Shown piece after piece: positions 1-8,977 of a DNA stretch of 64,000 nt. Made by a program: the position numbers and the translations under genes. The DNA comes from Tahibacter aquaticus (GTDB lineage: Bacteria; Pseudomonadota; Gammaproteobacteria; Xanthomonadales; Rhodanobacteraceae). The stretch is from assembly GCF_004363655.1 (NCBI RefSeq), contig NZ_SNZH01000001.1:458451-522450 (forward strand). The letters run 5' to 3'. Every line of letters begins with the position of its first letter. Position 1 is the stretch's first letter. The notes under the pieces are model-generated. The model ran no database searches. It saw nothing but the letters and a program-made list of their open reading frames with translations, and had not been told where the DNA came from.

Positions 1-378
1 GCGGCTGTCCTTGAGCACCAGCTTCTTGTAGTCGTCGTAGAAGCCGATCGCGCCGAATACCACCGTCACGGCCAGCACCAGCCAGACATAGCGGTTGTGC
101 AGGTCGGCCCAGAGCAGGGTGGATGCGGCGATGGAAGCGAGAATCAACGCGCCGCCCATGGTCGGCGTGCCGGCCTTGGACAGGTGCGACTGCGGACCGT
201 CCTGGCGGATCACCTGGCCGGCCTTGAGCGCGGCCAGACGCCGGATCATGCCCGGGCCGACCAGCAGCGATACCGCCAGTGCGGTCAGCGTTCCCATGAT
301 GGCGCGGAACGTGAGGTACTGGAAAACGTGGAAGGCACTGATGTACGGCGTCAGCCATTCGGCCAGTTCAAGCAGCAT
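1..378 (-). CDS. mraY: Phospho-N-acetylmuramoyl-pentapeptide transferase MraY (N-terminal part, cut by window edge)
   Basis: Integral membrane enzyme that moves phospho-MurNAc-pentapeptide from UDP to undecaprenyl phosphate, making lipid I. Only the first 126 codons are present. Translating the minus strand from the ATG at 378 gives MLLELAEW, then a hydrophobic segment, the family motif GTPTMGG, and further on the motif FYDDYKK near the window edge, both typical of MraY. The start overlaps the 3' end of murF by 11 bases, which suggests translational coupling. It is the last visible gene of the mraZ-rsmH-ftsL-ftsI-murE-murF-mraY run. I am confident of the identity; the C-terminal two thirds, with the remaining catalytic aspartates, lie outside the window. 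Confidence 0.93.
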   Translation of the reverse strand, partial: MLLELAEWLTPYISAFHVFQYLTFRAIMGTLTALAVSLLVGPGMIRRLAALKAGQVIRQDGPQSHLSKAGTPTMGGALILASIAASTLLWADLHNRYVWLVLAVTVVFGAIGFYDDYKKLVLKDSR

Positions 379-1729
379 GCGAGTCCCCCTCGGTGGCCAG
401 CAACGCGGCCACCACTTTGTCCATGGCGGAGGAACGCGAGCCCTTGACCAGGCAGCAGACGCCGGCGTGCATGTCGCGACGCAGGCGGGCAATCAGTTCG
501 GATTGCGTAGTGAAGTGATACGCCTGCGCGCCGAACGCGCCGGCCGCGGCCTGGGCCAGTGGCCCGGTCGCATACAGCCGCGCGACGCCGAGGTCGCGCG
601 CATGCGTGCCGATGCGTGCATGCAGGGCCAGCGCATCGGCGCCGAGTTCCTTCATGTCGCCCAGCACCAGCCAGGGCTCGCCCGGCTGCAGTACCAGCGT
701 GTCGATGGCTGCAATGGCGGAGCCCGGGTTGGCGTTGTAGCTGTCGTCGATCAGGGTCCAGCCCTGGCCGCTGTCGCGCCGGTCCAGCCGGCCGGCGACC
801 GCCGGTGTCTGCTCCAGTCCGGCGCGGATGTGCGCCAGCGGCACGTCCAGCGCATGGGCGATGGCGGCGGCGGCGAGTGCATTGGAGACATTGTGGCGTC
901 CGGCCAGGGCCAGCTCGACCGGCGTGCTGCCCTGTGGCGTGTGCAGCACGAAGCGCGAGCGCGTACCCAGCTCCAGCGCAGCGGCCCAGACGTCGCACTC
1001 GGGAGAAAAACCGAAGCGCAGCACGCGCCGGGTACCGGCCATTGCACCGAACAGCGCAGCGAATCCGTCCTCGGCATTGATCACGGCGACACCGTCGGCG
1101 GGCAATGCCTGCAGCAGCGCGCCCTTGGTCTCGGCCACGCCGTCCAGCGAATGCAGGCGCTCCAGATGGGCCGGCGCGATATTGTTGACCAGGCCAACCT
1201 GGGGCCGCGCAATCGCTGCGAGGTAGGCAATGTCGCCAGGCTTGCCGGCGCCCATTTCCAGCACCGCGAATTCGGTATCGGCCGGCATCGCGAGCAGGGT
1301 CAGCGGCAGGCCGATCTCGTTGTTGTAGTTGCCCGCATTGAAATGCGTGCGGCCCTGCAGGGCGAGAATCGACGCGGCCAGCGTCTTTACCGTGGTCTTG
1401 CCGTTGGAACCGGTGATGCCGACGACACGGGCGGCCAGGCGCGCCCGCACCGCCGCAGCCAGGTCGCCCAGGGCACGCTCGGTATCGGCGACGACGATCT
1501 GCGCCAGTGCGCTGTCGACCTTGCGCGCGACCAGCGCCGCCACCGCACCGGCGCTGCGCGCCAGTTCGAGGAAATCGTGCGCGTCGACACGCTCGCCCTT
1601 GAGGGCGACAAACAGGTCGCCGCGCTGCACCTTGCGCGTGTCGGTGGCGACGCTGCCGACGACTGTATCGGTGCCGAGCAGGCGGCCCTGGCACCACACG
1701 GCGATTTCGCTCAGGCGCAGGTTCAGCAT
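368..1729 (-). CDS. murF: UDP-N-acetylmuramoyl-tripeptide--D-alanyl-D-alanine ligase MurF
   Basis: Cytoplasmic ATP-dependent ligase that adds D-Ala-D-Ala to UDP-MurNAc-tripeptide, the last cytoplasmic step of the precursor. The protein has 453 residues, normal for MurF. The N-terminal UDP-binding domain (about 1-95) is followed by the ATP-binding domain with the Mur ligase P-loop GSNGKTT at 107-113, and by the downstream motif [11 protein letters not shown] typical of MurF. The C-terminal domain carries the ligase signature DDSYNANP. The ATG at 1729 overlaps the end of murE by 7 bases and the stop lies inside mraY, so the three genes are packed as one unit. Confidence 0.97.
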   Translation of the reverse strand: MLNLRLSEIAVWCQGRLLGTDTVVGSVATDTRKVQRGDLFVALKGERVDAHDFLELARSAGAVAALVARKVDSALAQIVVADTERALGDLAAAVRARLAARVVGITGSNGKTTVKTLAASILALQGRTHFNAGNYNNEIGLPLTLLAMPADTEFAVLEMGAGKPGDIAYLAAIARPQVGLVNNIAPAHLERLHSLDGVAETKGALLQALPADGVAVINAEDGFAALFGAMAGTRRVLRFGFSPECDVWAAALELGTRSRFVLHTPQGSTPVELALAGRHNVSNALAAAAIAHALDVPLAHIRAGLEQTPAVAGRLDRRDSGQGWTLIDDSYNANPGSAIAAIDTLVLQPGEPWLVLGDMKELGADALALHARIGTHARDLGVARLYATGPLAQAAAGAFGAQAYHFTTQSELIARLRRDMHAGVCCLVKGSRSSAMDKVVAALLATEGDSHAA

Positions 1730-3192
1730 GGCTGGGCCTGCAGCAGCTGCGCGGCGATCACCGCATCGTCGAAATCGAACTTGCGGCCGCCGATTTCCTG
1801 GTAGGGCTCGTGTCCCTTGCCGGCCACCAGTACGATGTCGCCGGTTCTGGCCTGCTGCAGCGCGAAAGCGATGGCCTTGGCGCGGTCGCGCTGAATGTGA
1901 ACAAATTTCTTTTGTGCAAAACCCGCAACGATATCCGCGACGATGGCGTCGCCGTCTTCGTCGCGCGGGTTGTCGTCGGTCACGATCACGCTGTCGGCCA
2001 GGCGTTCGGCGATTGCGCCCATCAGCGGGCGCTTGCCCGCGTCGCGCTCGCCGCCGCAGCCGAACACGCAGATCAGCCGGCCGTCGCAGTGCGCGCGCAA
2101 GGTCGCCAGCGCCTGTTCCAGTGCGTCAGGCGTGTGCGCGTAGTCGATCACCACCAGCGGCTGCGTGGCGCCGCCGAGGCGGTTCATGCGTCCGGCCACC
2201 GGTGTCAGCTGCGCGGCCGCGGCAACCACGTCGTCGAAGGCAAAACCCAGCGCACCCAGGGTAGCAATGACGCCGAGCAGATTGGCCACATTGAAGCGGC
2301 CCAGCAGCGCCGACTGCAGGCGTGCCTGGCCCCAGGGCGTGTGCAGATCGAAAGCGATGCCGCGCGTATCCAATACCACATTGCCTGCCCGCACCTCGGC
2401 CTCGGCGCTGTCCACACCGGTGCGCAGCAGGTTGACGCGCGCAGCCATGCCGGCGGCAAGCTCGCGCCCGAACGCGTCGTCGATATTGATGACTGCAGTG
2501 CCCAGCGCGTCCCACTCGAACAGGCGCGCCTTGGCGGCACCGTAAGCCTGCATGCTGCCGTGATAGTCCAGATGATCGCGGGTCAGGTTGGTAAACACGG
2601 CGACGGCGAAACGCACGGCGTTGACGCGACCCTGTTCCAGCGCATGCGAAGACACTTCCATCGCCACGTGGTCGGCGCCGGCATCGCGGAAACCGGCCAG
2701 CAGGGCCTGTACATGGATCGCGTCCGGCGTGGTGCGTTCGCCCGCCTCCACTTCACCGTACAGGCCCGCCCCCAGCGTGCCGATGCTGGCGGCGCGGTGG
2801 CCGAGCAGGCTCAGCGCCTGGGCCAGCAGCTGCACGGTCGAGGTCTTGCCGTTGGTGCCGGTAACGCCGATCACCTTGAGCTGCTGCGACGGCTCGCCAT
2901 GGAAGCGCGCCGCCAGTGCCCCGGCCTGCTGGCGCAGCTGCGGCAGCCAGACCACCGGTTCCAATGCACCGAAAGCGGGCGGCGCGGGAGCCTCGGCCAA
3001 TACGACCGCGGCGCCCCGCGCCAACGCCGCCGGGGCAAACGTAATGCCGTGGGCACTGCCGCCCTGCAGGGCGACAAAGGCGTCGCCCGGCTGCACGGCA
3101 CGGGAATCCAGCGTCAGCCCGTGCACGCGCAGCGTGCCGTGACGGCCAGCCTCGGCGCCGATCAATTCCTGCAGCGTCATGGCGGCGTTCAT
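1723..3192 (-). CDS. murE: UDP-N-acetylmuramoyl-L-alanyl-D-glutamate--2,6-diaminopimelate ligase MurE
   Basis: Cytoplasmic ligase adding the third stem-peptide residue to UDP-MurNAc-L-Ala-D-Glu. With the start at 3192 it has 489 residues. The P-loop GTNGKTS is at 112-118 and the motif DNPR at 407-410; in this family DNPR marks meso-diaminopimelate as the substrate (lysine enzymes differ here), as expected for a Gram-negative. I chose the ATG at 3192 because it overlaps the ftsI stop as ATGA; a second ATG at 3180 (MTLQEL) is possible. The open frame continues upstream into ftsI, but those residues are not MurE-like. Confidence 0.96.
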   Translation of the reverse strand: MNAAMTLQELIGAEAGRHGTLRVHGLTLDSRAVQPGDAFVALQGGSAHGITFAPAALARGAAVVLAEAPAPPAFGALEPVVWLPQLRQQAGALAARFHGEPSQQLKVIGVTGTNGKTSTVQLLAQALSLLGHRAASIGTLGAGLYGEVEAGERTTPDAIHVQALLAGFRDAGADHVAMEVSSHALEQGRVNAVRFAVAVFTNLTRDHLDYHGSMQAYGAAKARLFEWDALGTAVINIDDAFGRELAAGMAARVNLLRTGVDSAEAEVRAGNVVLDTRGIAFDLHTPWGQARLQSALLGRFNVANLLGVIATLGALGFAFDDVVAAAAQLTPVAGRMNRLGGATQPLVVIDYAHTPDALEQALATLRAHCDGRLICVFGCGGERDAGKRPLMGAIAERLADSVIVTDDNPRDEDGDAIVADIVAGFAQKKFVHIQRDRAKAIAFALQQARTGDIVLVAGKGHEPYQEIGGRKFDFDDAVIAAQLLQAQPC

Positions 3193-5036
3193 TGCGTGGG
3201 CTCGCCTTCTTCGTAGCTGGTCGAACCCGGCGCGTATTCCGGCGCGGCATCGCCCGCCTCGATCGGCGCCCAGTTGCCGCTGCCGTCCGAATACCACTTC
3301 TCCACATTGTCAGGTGGCACGTCGAGCAGACGCAGAGCGCCGTCCATCACGCGACTGAAGGCTGGCGCGGCAACCATGCCGCCGGTATAGGCGCCCTGGG
3401 GATCGTGGATCACCACCACCGCAACCAGGCGCGGATTGCTTGCCGGCGCCAGGCCGGCAAACATCGAGATATAGCGGCTTTCGTAGCCGCCAGCGATGGC
3501 GCGGCGCGAGGTGCCGGTCTTGCCGGCGACGCGGTAGTTGCGCACGGCCGCGCGCAGGCCGGTGCCGCGCGGCGTGATGACGGTTTCCAGCATGCCGATG
3601 ATGGTCTTGGCCAGGGCCGGATCAAGCACGGCCCGGTCCGGGTTCTGCGCGCCCTTGACGAAGGTCGGCGCGCGCAGCCGGCCGCCGTCGGCCAGCACGG
3701 CATAGGCCTGCGCCATCTGCATCGGCGTCGCGTTCAGGCCGTAGCCGTAGGACAAGGTGGCTTTTTCCACTTGCCCCCAGCCCTTGGCCGGCGGCAGCAC
3801 GCCAGCCGCTTCGCCGGGAAAGCCGCTGCCGGTGCTTTCGCCGAAACCGACGCGCTTGAACATGTCGTACAGATGCTCGCTCGACAGCGACAGCCCGATC
3901 TTGGCCGCGCCGACGTTGCTGGAACGGGTCAGCACGCCGGTCACGTCGATCAGGCCCTTGTTGCTGGTATCGCGGATGATGTGATTGGCCAGCGGCATGG
4001 TGCCCGGCGCGGTATCGATCGGCGTGTCCGGCTTCCACTTGCCGCTTTCCAGCCCGGCGGCGATGGTGAAGGCCTTCATGGTCGACCCCGGCTCGACCAC
4101 GTCGGTCAGGGCACGGTTGCGCCGGATCGAGGTATCGCCGTTGTTGACCGCGTTCGGGTTGAACGAGGGCTGGTTCACCGTGGCGAGGATTTCACCGTTG
4201 CGCGCGTCCAGTACCACGATGGAACCCGATGAGGCGCCGTGTTCGAGCAGGGTGCGCTTGAGCTGGCGATAGGCCAGCGACTGGATGCGCCGGTCTATGG
4301 ACAAGGTGAGATCGCGGCCGGGCTGCGGCTCGCGCAGCAGTTCCACGTCTTCGATCACATGGCCAAGGCGGTCGCGCATCACGCGCTTGGCACCGGGCTT
4401 GCCGGCCAGCCATTCGTCGAAGGCCAGTTCCAGGCCTTCCTGGCCGCGGTCGTCGATATTGTTGAAGCCCAGCACGTGCGCCAGCACTTCGCCGCTGGGG
4501 TAGTAGCGGCGGAATTCGCGCTGCGAGCTGACGCCGGGAATCTTGCGCTCCAGGATCAGCTTGGCGTCGTCGGGATTCAGATGACGCTTGAGATAGAGGA
4601 ATTCCTTGTCGGCGCGCTGGTCGAGCTTGGCCTTGAGCGTGGCTTCGTCCACGCCCAGGGCCTGGGCCAGCTCGGCAATGCGGCCGGCATGCTGCAGCAG
4701 TTCCTGCGGGTTGGCCCAGATCGACACCACCGGCGTGGACACCGCCAGCGGTTCGCCGTTGCGGTCCAGGATGGTGCCGCGGGAGACGGGGATCGGCACT
4801 TCGCGCAGATAGCGTGCGTCGCCCTGCTCCTGATAGAAGTCCTTGCGCAGCACCTGCAGATCGACCGCGCGCACGACCAGGCCGGTACCGGCCAGGCTCA
4901 GCAGCAGCAGTACCGTCGACAGGCGCGCCTTCAGATTGACCGGACGCGCCCGCGTCGCCACGCGCAGCGCCGCCGCCGTGCTGGCATGGCGCACCGCGCC
5001 TTCGCCGAATTCGCGCGGGCGGTTGAAGGGGTTCAT
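3189..5036 (-). CDS. ftsI: Peptidoglycan D,D-transpeptidase FtsI (penicillin-binding protein 3)
   Basis: Septum-specific class B penicillin-binding protein that cross-links peptidoglycan during division together with FtsW. The 615 residues comprise a short cytoplasmic tail, one membrane segment (about 40-58), a dimerisation/pedestal domain beginning with the motif SRGTILDRNGEPLA near 85-98, and a transpeptidase domain. The three active-site motifs are present: STMK at 318-321 with the nucleophilic serine, SSN at 372-374 and KTGT at 506-509. The C-terminal tail after about 585 is acidic and low in complexity. The start overlaps the ftsL stop by one base (TGATG) and the stop overlaps the murE start. 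Confidence 0.97.
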   Translation of the reverse strand: MNPFNRPREFGEGAVRHASTAAALRVATRARPVNLKARLSTVLLLLSLAGTGLVVRAVDLQVLRKDFYQEQGDARYLREVPIPVSRGTILDRNGEPLAVSTPVVSIWANPQELLQHAGRIAELAQALGVDEATLKAKLDQRADKEFLYLKRHLNPDDAKLILERKIPGVSSQREFRRYYPSGEVLAHVLGFNNIDDRGQEGLELAFDEWLAGKPGAKRVMRDRLGHVIEDVELLREPQPGRDLTLSIDRRIQSLAYRQLKRTLLEHGASSGSIVVLDARNGEILATVNQPSFNPNAVNNGDTSIRRNRALTDVVEPGSTMKAFTIAAGLESGKWKPDTPIDTAPGTMPLANHIIRDTSNKGLIDVTGVLTRSSNVGAAKIGLSLSSEHLYDMFKRVGFGESTGSGFPGEAAGVLPPAKGWGQVEKATLSYGYGLNATPMQMAQAYAVLADGGRLRAPTFVKGAQNPDRAVLDPALAKTIIGMLETVITPRGTGLRAAVRNYRVAGKTGTSRRAIAGGYESRYISMFAGLAPASNPRLVAVVVIHDPQGAYTGGMVAAPAFSRVMDGALRLLDVPPDNVEKWYSDGSGNWAPIEAGDAAPEYAPGSTSYEEGEPTQ

Positions 5037-5308
5037 CAGCGGCGGATCACCACGATGTCGGCCGGGTCGGCCGAATCCATGCCGAGCTGGCCGCGGGCGA
5101 CCTGCTCGATGCGGTTGGGCTCGGCCCAGGTCGACTGTTCCAGCTGCAGGCGGCCGTACTCGAAATTCATTTCGTCACGCTCCTTGTTCAGCCGGGTCAG
5201 CTCGACAAACAGCACGCGGCCTTCGTGGCGCTGGTAGACCACGCCGATCGCGCTGGCGATATCAGCCAGCAGCAGCAGGGCAAACAGCACGAAACCGAAG
5301 CGCTTCAT
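5036..5308 (-). CDS. ftsL: Cell division protein FtsL
   Basis: Small bitopic inner-membrane protein that forms the FtsQLB complex and helps activate FtsWI. The 90 residues have a very short cytoplasmic N-terminus, one membrane segment (about 4-24), and a periplasmic heptad-rich coiled-coil stretch (about 30-65) followed by a conserved-looking end around residue 75 (ARGQLGM). Identity rests on size, topology and position between rsmH and ftsI, because FtsL sequence is poorly conserved. The ATG at 5308 overlaps the rsmH stop as ATGA. In another frame a long open reading frame covers the same DNA, but it is a GC-rich shadow. Confidence 0.9.
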   Translation of the reverse strand: MKRFGFVLFALLLLADIASAIGVVYQRHEGRVLFVELTRLNKERDEMNFEYGRLQLEQSTWAEPNRIEQVARGQLGMDSADPADIVVIRR

Positions 5309-6255
5309 GCGCCCACCTCGTCGGGCAGGCGCTCGGCCACGCGCAGCACTGCGCTGCGCGAGCGCGGATTGCGTTCGATTTCCTCGACGCTGGGCAGATG
5401 CGCGCCGCCGATTGCCTGCAGCGTCAGCGGCGCGTGGGGCGGCGGCGGCAAGCCGCGGCGGCCCGGCGGCGGCTGCGAATGCGCGCGGATGAACTGTTTG
5501 ACGATACGGTCTTCCAGCGAATGGAAGCTGATCACGGCCAGGCGGCCGCCGCTGCGCAGGCGCCGGCGCGCGCCTTCCAGCCCGCGCTCGAGCGCATCCA
5601 GCTCGCCATTCACGGCAATGCGCAGCGCCTGGAAGGTGCGCGTGGCCGGATGCCGGCCCGGCTCGCGCTTGGGAATGGCGCGCGCGCACAGCTCGGCCAG
5701 CTCGATCGTGGTGGTAATGGCGTTGTCGGGACGCCGCTCGGCGATCCAGCGCGCGATGCGCCGGCTCATGCGCTCGTCGCCGTATTCGTACAGCACGCGG
5801 GCAATCTCTTCCTCGGACGCACGCGCAAGGAACTGTGCCGCGCTCTCGCCCTGGCTGGTGTCCATGCGCATGTCCAGCGGAGCGTCGGCCTGGAAGCTGA
5901 ATCCGCGCTGCGGATCGTCCAGCTGCGGCGACGACACACCGATGTCGAGCAAAACACCATCCACGCCGTCCTCCGTAGCGTCCCACTCGGCCAGGTCGGC
6001 AAAACTGCCGTGCCTGACCTGTACCCGCGCGTCCTGTCCGAATTCGGCGCGTGCCGTGGCAATCGCCTGGGGATCGCGGTCCAGCAGCAGCAGGCGCCCC
6101 CCGGCACCCAACCGCTGCAGCACTTCGCGCGCGTGACCACCGCGGCCGAAAGTGCCATCGACATAAACGCCGCCCGGTTTCACGGCGAGAGCGTCTACCG
6201 CTTCTGCCAACATGACCGGGACGTGCTTGAGCGCGTCTTGCTTCACCCTGCTCAC
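5305..6255 (-). CDS. rsmH: 16S rRNA (cytosine(1402)-N(4))-methyltransferase RsmH
   Basis: SAM-dependent enzyme (formerly MraW) that N4-methylates C1402 in the decoding centre of 16S rRNA. The 316 residues start with the family pattern [13 protein letters not shown], then the SAM-binding motif [11 protein letters not shown] (about 32-42), LLLDRDPQA, and [16 protein letters not shown] in the middle, with the C-terminal [10 protein letters not shown] signature. The start is probably GTG: the one at 6255 gives 316 residues, while a second GTG at 6246 gives a product aligning better with the usual RsmH N-terminus. It follows mraZ by 19 bases and overlaps ftsL. Confidence 0.95.
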   Translation of the reverse strand: MSRVKQDALKHVPVMLAEAVDALAVKPGGVYVDGTFGRGGHAREVLQRLGAGGRLLLLDRDPQAIATARAEFGQDARVQVRHGSFADLAEWDATEDGVDGVLLDIGVSSPQLDDPQRGFSFQADAPLDMRMDTSQGESAAQFLARASEEEIARVLYEYGDERMSRRIARWIAERRPDNAITTTIELAELCARAIPKREPGRHPATRTFQALRIAVNGELDALERGLEGARRRLRSGGRLAVISFHSLEDRIVKQFIRAHSQPPPGRRGLPPPPHAPLTLQAIGGAHLPSVEEIERNPRSRSAVLRVAERLPDEVGA

Positions 6256-6274
6256 CCCGATCCGTTCGTTCTGC

Positions 6275-6721
6275 TTAAAGCTTCAGATTCATCATTGCGT
6301 CGCTGATCTCGTCCTCGCCTATGGTCTGGCGGATCTTGGCCAGGTGCGCCTGTTCGCTCCACAACTCGAACTTCGTACCCATGCCGAGCAACACCGCTTT
6401 CTTTTCGATCCCTGCCGCCGCACGCTGACTTGCCGGGACCAGGATTCGCCCGGCACTGTCGGGCTCTACATGGGCCGCCGCACCGACCAGCTTCATCTGC
6501 AATGCCCGGTGCACGGCCTTGACGCTGGGCAGGTCGTTGACCTGGTCGCGTACCGTCTCCCACTCGTTCAGGGGAAACAGCCAGAGACAGCCGGTTTCGA
6601 AGGGGTTGTAGGTGAACACCAGGCGTCCGGCAGAGGCGCCCGCAATCAGCTCGCGATAAGCCGTCGGCACTGCCAGCCGGCCTTTGTCGTCGATGGTGAT
6701 GGCGGTTTCGCCCTGGAACAT
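6275..6721 (-). CDS. mraZ: Transcriptional regulator MraZ
   Basis: DNA-binding regulator of the division and cell wall cluster, an octameric ring protein that represses its own promoter in E. coli. From the ATG at 6721 it has 148 residues with two swapped-hairpin AbrB-type domains, about 5-50 (with [20 protein letters not shown]) and about 75-120 (with [13 protein letters not shown]). The frame stays open upstream to 6796, but those codons run through the promoter and MraZ repeats, so the shorter start MFQGE is preferred; it agrees with the family's usual N-terminus. It is the first gene of the operon, 19 bases before rsmH. Confidence 0.95.
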   Translation of the reverse strand: MFQGETAITIDDKGRLAVPTAYRELIAGASAGRLVFTYNPFETGCLWLFPLNEWETVRDQVNDLPSVKAVHRALQMKLVGAAAHVEPDSAGRILVPASQRAAAGIEKKAVLLGMGTKFELWSEQAHLAKIRQTIGEDEISDAMMNLKL

Positions 6722-6733
6722 GTGTAGCGCCCT

Positions 6734-6768
6734 TCCCACAAATTCCCACGATTTCACACGGGCGCCCA
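6734..6768 (-). promoter_or_regulatory. MraZ box: four direct repeats at 10-base steps
   Basis: Read on the minus strand, the pentamers TGGGC, TGTGA, TGGGA and TGGGA begin every 10 bases (plus-strand 6764-6768, 6754-6758, 6744-6748, 6734-6738), each separated by 5 bases, ending 13 bases before the mraZ ATG. TGGGN repeats with 5-base spacers are the known MraZ-binding arrangement. Here there are three good copies and one degenerate copy (TGTGA), all between the promoter and the gene, which fits autorepression. Confidence 0.85.
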
Positions 6769-6796
6769 CACTAGTCTCAGCCCCTGAGACTGTCAA
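6768..6796 (-). promoter_or_regulatory. Sigma-70-type promoter of the mraZ operon with palindromic spacer
   Basis: On the minus strand a consensus -35 TTGACA (6796-6791) is followed by a 17-base spacer and TAGTGT (6773-6768) as a weak -10. The spacer is part of a perfect inverted repeat, AGTCTCAG-GGG-CTGAGACT (6791-6773), that runs from the last base of the -35 to the first base of the -10. The first MraZ repeat begins in the -10. The location is right for the main division-cluster promoter; the transcription start is inferred. Confidence 0.7.
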
Positions 6797-7170
6797 GGAG
6801 AATTTCCGTTACAGATCAATGGGGTTGTGGCATTTTCCGGTCAAATTGAGGCGAATTCTAAGAATCGACACCAGGCCATTGAATTGAAAGGAAATTCAGC
6901 GCTTCACAGTTACGTTACAAAGCTGAACCGCCATTGCTGTGATCGGCAGCACGGAAAACGCCCATCCGGCCATTCGCGACGCACCAAAAACGCCCCATCC
7001 GGTGCCAGCAGGGCACCCTGGTCCCATCCACCCGACAGCCGGCCGGGGCATCGACGGTAACCGGCCGGGCCGCACCGCGATTCACCCGACCCGACCGCTG
7101 CCGCAATCGTTTCCAGGCGGCCGCGCGATAGCTACGGACGCGTCTTTGCGCTTGCACCGTTACAGGCCGC
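6797..7170. other. Intergenic region with no recognised gene
   Basis: This stretch separates the minus-strand mraZ promoter from the regulatory repeats of the plus-strand gene at 7255. It begins AT-rich (about 6800-6960) and becomes GC-rich afterwards. Open frames crossing it show no protein-like features and no ribosome binding site. I see only short imperfect inverted repeats around 6852-6900. Confidence 0.5.
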
Positions 7171-7214
7171 GGTACTTTGAGTCAAAGTACCCAAATCACA
7201 GTTGGCACTGTGAT
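7171..7214 (+). promoter_or_regulatory. Two adjacent inverted repeats upstream of the haem-motif gene
   Basis: GGTACTTTG-AGT-CAAAGTACC (7171-7191) is a perfect 9-base inverted repeat. Four bases later comes ATCACAG-N6-CTGTGAT (7195-7214), a perfect 7-base inverted repeat. They end 40 bases before the ATG at 7255, so they sit where operators or a leader hairpin would be expected. The second repeat has TCACA before TGTGA, the reverse of a CRP site, so I do not call it one. The regulator is unknown. Confidence 0.55.
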
Positions 7215-7254
7215 ACCGCACGCGATCCAGCCATCACCCGACAGGAGTGTAGCC

Positions 7255-8637
7255 ATGACCGTTCGCTTGACGCAGTGGCTGTCCGCAGCCGCATTGCTTT
7301 GCCTGGGCCAGTCCGCCTACGCACAGACGCCGTGCAATGCCAGCGCCAGCTGGTTCACCAGCCCGAGCTTTCCCAGCGAAGTCGCCGGCGGCGGCAATAC
7401 CGACTGCGTCTTCCACCAGTTCGCCTGGCAGGCGTTTATCGACGTGGTGCAGCCGGCCGCCGGCGGCGGTCGCGTATTCGAGAACTGGATGCCGGAATAC
7501 GGCGTCTTCGTGCCGTCCGGCACCGCGATAACCCCGTGGGGCCAGCAGCCCAGCGCGCCTTGCTCGTCCAATGCGAAGGCACTGGCGGTGAATGCGAAGA
7601 AGCTTTTCCTGCGTCCGCGCGTGCCGAAAGGCCTGGGCGTGGTCGACGGCGGTTCCGACGACCAGGCCACCGGCGATCCGCTGTACGACCAGCAGAAGAA
7701 CGTCGTCTACTACAGCATGTGGATCAACCAGACCGAATACAATTTCATCGCCAATTGCGATTTCAACAATACCACCTGTATAACATCGGCCCCGGCGACG
7801 ACAGCACTGCCAGCCGGATCGACCGAGCTGAAGGCCTCCTGGCGCACCTTCGCCAGCAACCCGCCCAAGGACATGTATACGATCCAGGGCGTGGTCGGGG
7901 AGACCTGCCAGCCGATCACCATGGGCCTGGTCGGCTTCCATCTCGTGACCAACACGCCGGACCATCCCGAATTCATCTGGGCCACGTTCGAACACAACTC
8001 GAATGCGCCAGACTGCACCAACCCGCAGCCGACGCCGGCCGGCGGCTGGTCATTCAACAATCCGCAATGCAGCGCGGCGAACTGCCCGCCCAACCAGAAG
8101 AACGTCAATCCGACCCAGGTCTGCCGTGTCGCGCCCCAGGGCGGCGGCAGCACGAACAACACCAGCGCGATGATTGCCCTGAACGCCTCGGTGCAGTCGA
8201 CCCTGCAGGGCCTGCTCAAGGCCCAGCCGGACAAGTACGCCAACATGGCGATCTGGCTCAACTACCAGATGACCGGCAACCTGTGGACGGTCAACGGTGC
8301 GCTGCCGCCGACGTCGAAGAACTTCGCCGGCTCGATCGAGAACTCCAATACCACGCTGGAAACCTTCGCCCAGGGCCCCGGCAACAACTGCTTCCACTGC
8401 CACACCCAGGCGCAGTACGTGAACACCGGCGTGAAGCCACCGGTGCCGATGGGCTTCCGCACCGGCGCGCCGGCGAACTTCAGCCACTTGTGGGGCTTTG
8501 CCCAGCAGACCGGCGGCTGCGGCAACGGCAAGGGACCGCTGCCGGCTGCCTGCCCGATCAAGAACGGCAACACCGCGCAGACGCTGACCGATCAGGTCAA
8601 GGACGCGAGCACGAAGGCCGGGCCGAAAACCAAGTAA
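7255..8637 (+). CDS. Secreted protein with a single c-type haem motif, function unknown
   Basis: The 460-residue product has a clear signal peptide (about 1-23, ending SAYA before QTPCN), so it is periplasmic or secreted. Near the C-terminus C379-F-H-C-H383 matches the CxxCH haem-attachment motif, in the setting NNCFHCHTQ, so one covalent haem is likely. The rest is rich in Cys, Asn, Pro and aromatic residues; HPEFIWATFEH around 240-250 is a noticeable block that could supply a distal ligand or a metal site. I know similar secreted proteins in proteobacteria only as uncharacterised cytochrome c family proteins. The start is set by the AGGAG about 8 bases before the ATG; the open frame extends upstream through the inverted repeats but without signal-peptide character. 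It is monocistronic, ending before a strong hairpin. Confidence 0.75.
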   Translation: MTVRLTQWLSAAALLCLGQSAYAQTPCNASASWFTSPSFPSEVAGGGNTDCVFHQFAWQAFIDVVQPAAGGGRVFENWMPEYGVFVPSGTAITPWGQQPSAPCSSNAKALAVNAKKLFLRPRVPKGLGVVDGGSDDQATGDPLYDQQKNVVYYSMWINQTEYNFIANCDFNNTTCITSAPATTALPAGSTELKASWRTFASNPPKDMYTIQGVVGETCQPITMGLVGFHLVTNTPDHPEFIWATFEHNSNAPDCTNPQPTPAGGWSFNNPQCSAANCPPNQKNVNPTQVCRVAPQGGGSTNNTSAMIALNASVQSTLQGLLKAQPDKYANMAIWLNYQMTGNLWTVNGALPPTSKNFAGSIENSNTTLETFAQGPGNNCFHCHTQAQYVNTGVKPPVPMGFRTGAPANFSHLWGFAQQTGGCGNGKGPLPAACPIKNGNTAQTLTDQVKDASTKAGPKTK

Positions 8638-8649
8638 GTCACGCAAGCC

Positions 8650-8680
8650 GCGCAGCCCGCACATTCAGTGCGGGCTGCGC
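8650..8680. terminator. Hairpin between convergent genes
   Basis: A perfect 13-base stem (8650-8662 with 8668-8680, starting GCGCAGCCCGCAC) with a 5-base loop lies 12 bases after the stop at 8637 and 8 bases before the convergent gene ending at 8689. No T-run follows on either strand, so it may act as a bidirectional barrier rather than a textbook intrinsic terminator. Confidence 0.65.
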
Positions 8681-8688
8681 TGGCTAAA

Positions 8689-8946
8689 TCAGGCTTCCGC
8701 TTCCGGCTCGGGATCGCGGAAATAGGCGACTACCTCGCCCTTGATCTTGATCGTCATCGGATTGCCGCGGCGATCGCGTGCCTTGCCTGCCGGCACGCGC
8801 ACCCAGCCTTCGCTGACGCAGTATTCCTCGACATCCTGGCGTTCCTTGCCGTTGAGGCGGATGCCGATGCCGCGCTCCAGCGCAGCGGCATCGTGGAAAC
8901 GGCTGCGCGGGTCGGAGTCGAGCCGGTCGGGAGGGGTATCGCTCAT
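8689..8946 (-). CDS. DUF3297 family protein
   Basis: A small 85-residue soluble protein of the DUF3297 family: the N-terminal stretch PPDRLDSDPRS, the block GIGIRLNG, and SEGWVRVPAGKARDRRGNP towards the end match what I know of that family, which has no assigned function. There is no signal peptide or membrane segment; the C-terminus is acidic. It sits 31 bases downstream of the ketopantoate reductase gene and is the last gene of the frmR-led run, so it may be co-transcribed with formaldehyde detoxification. It ends against the hairpin at 8650-8680. Confidence 0.8.
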   Translation of the reverse strand: MSDTPPDRLDSDPRSRFHDAAALERGIGIRLNGKERQDVEEYCVSEGWVRVPAGKARDRRGNPMTIKIKGEVVAYFRDPEPEAEA

Positions 8947-8977
8947 GGCGGGAAAATCCTGGCTGCAAAGGCGCGCA

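Noticed and set aside
95-1804. A 569-codon plus-strand open frame across mraY, murF and murE
   Set aside because: Complement of certain genes; Arg/Gln/Gly-rich shadow protein with no features.
7195-7214. CRP/Clp binding site upstream of the haem-motif gene
   Set aside because: The half-sites are in the order TCACA then TGTGA, the reverse of the TGTGA-N6-TCACA consensus.
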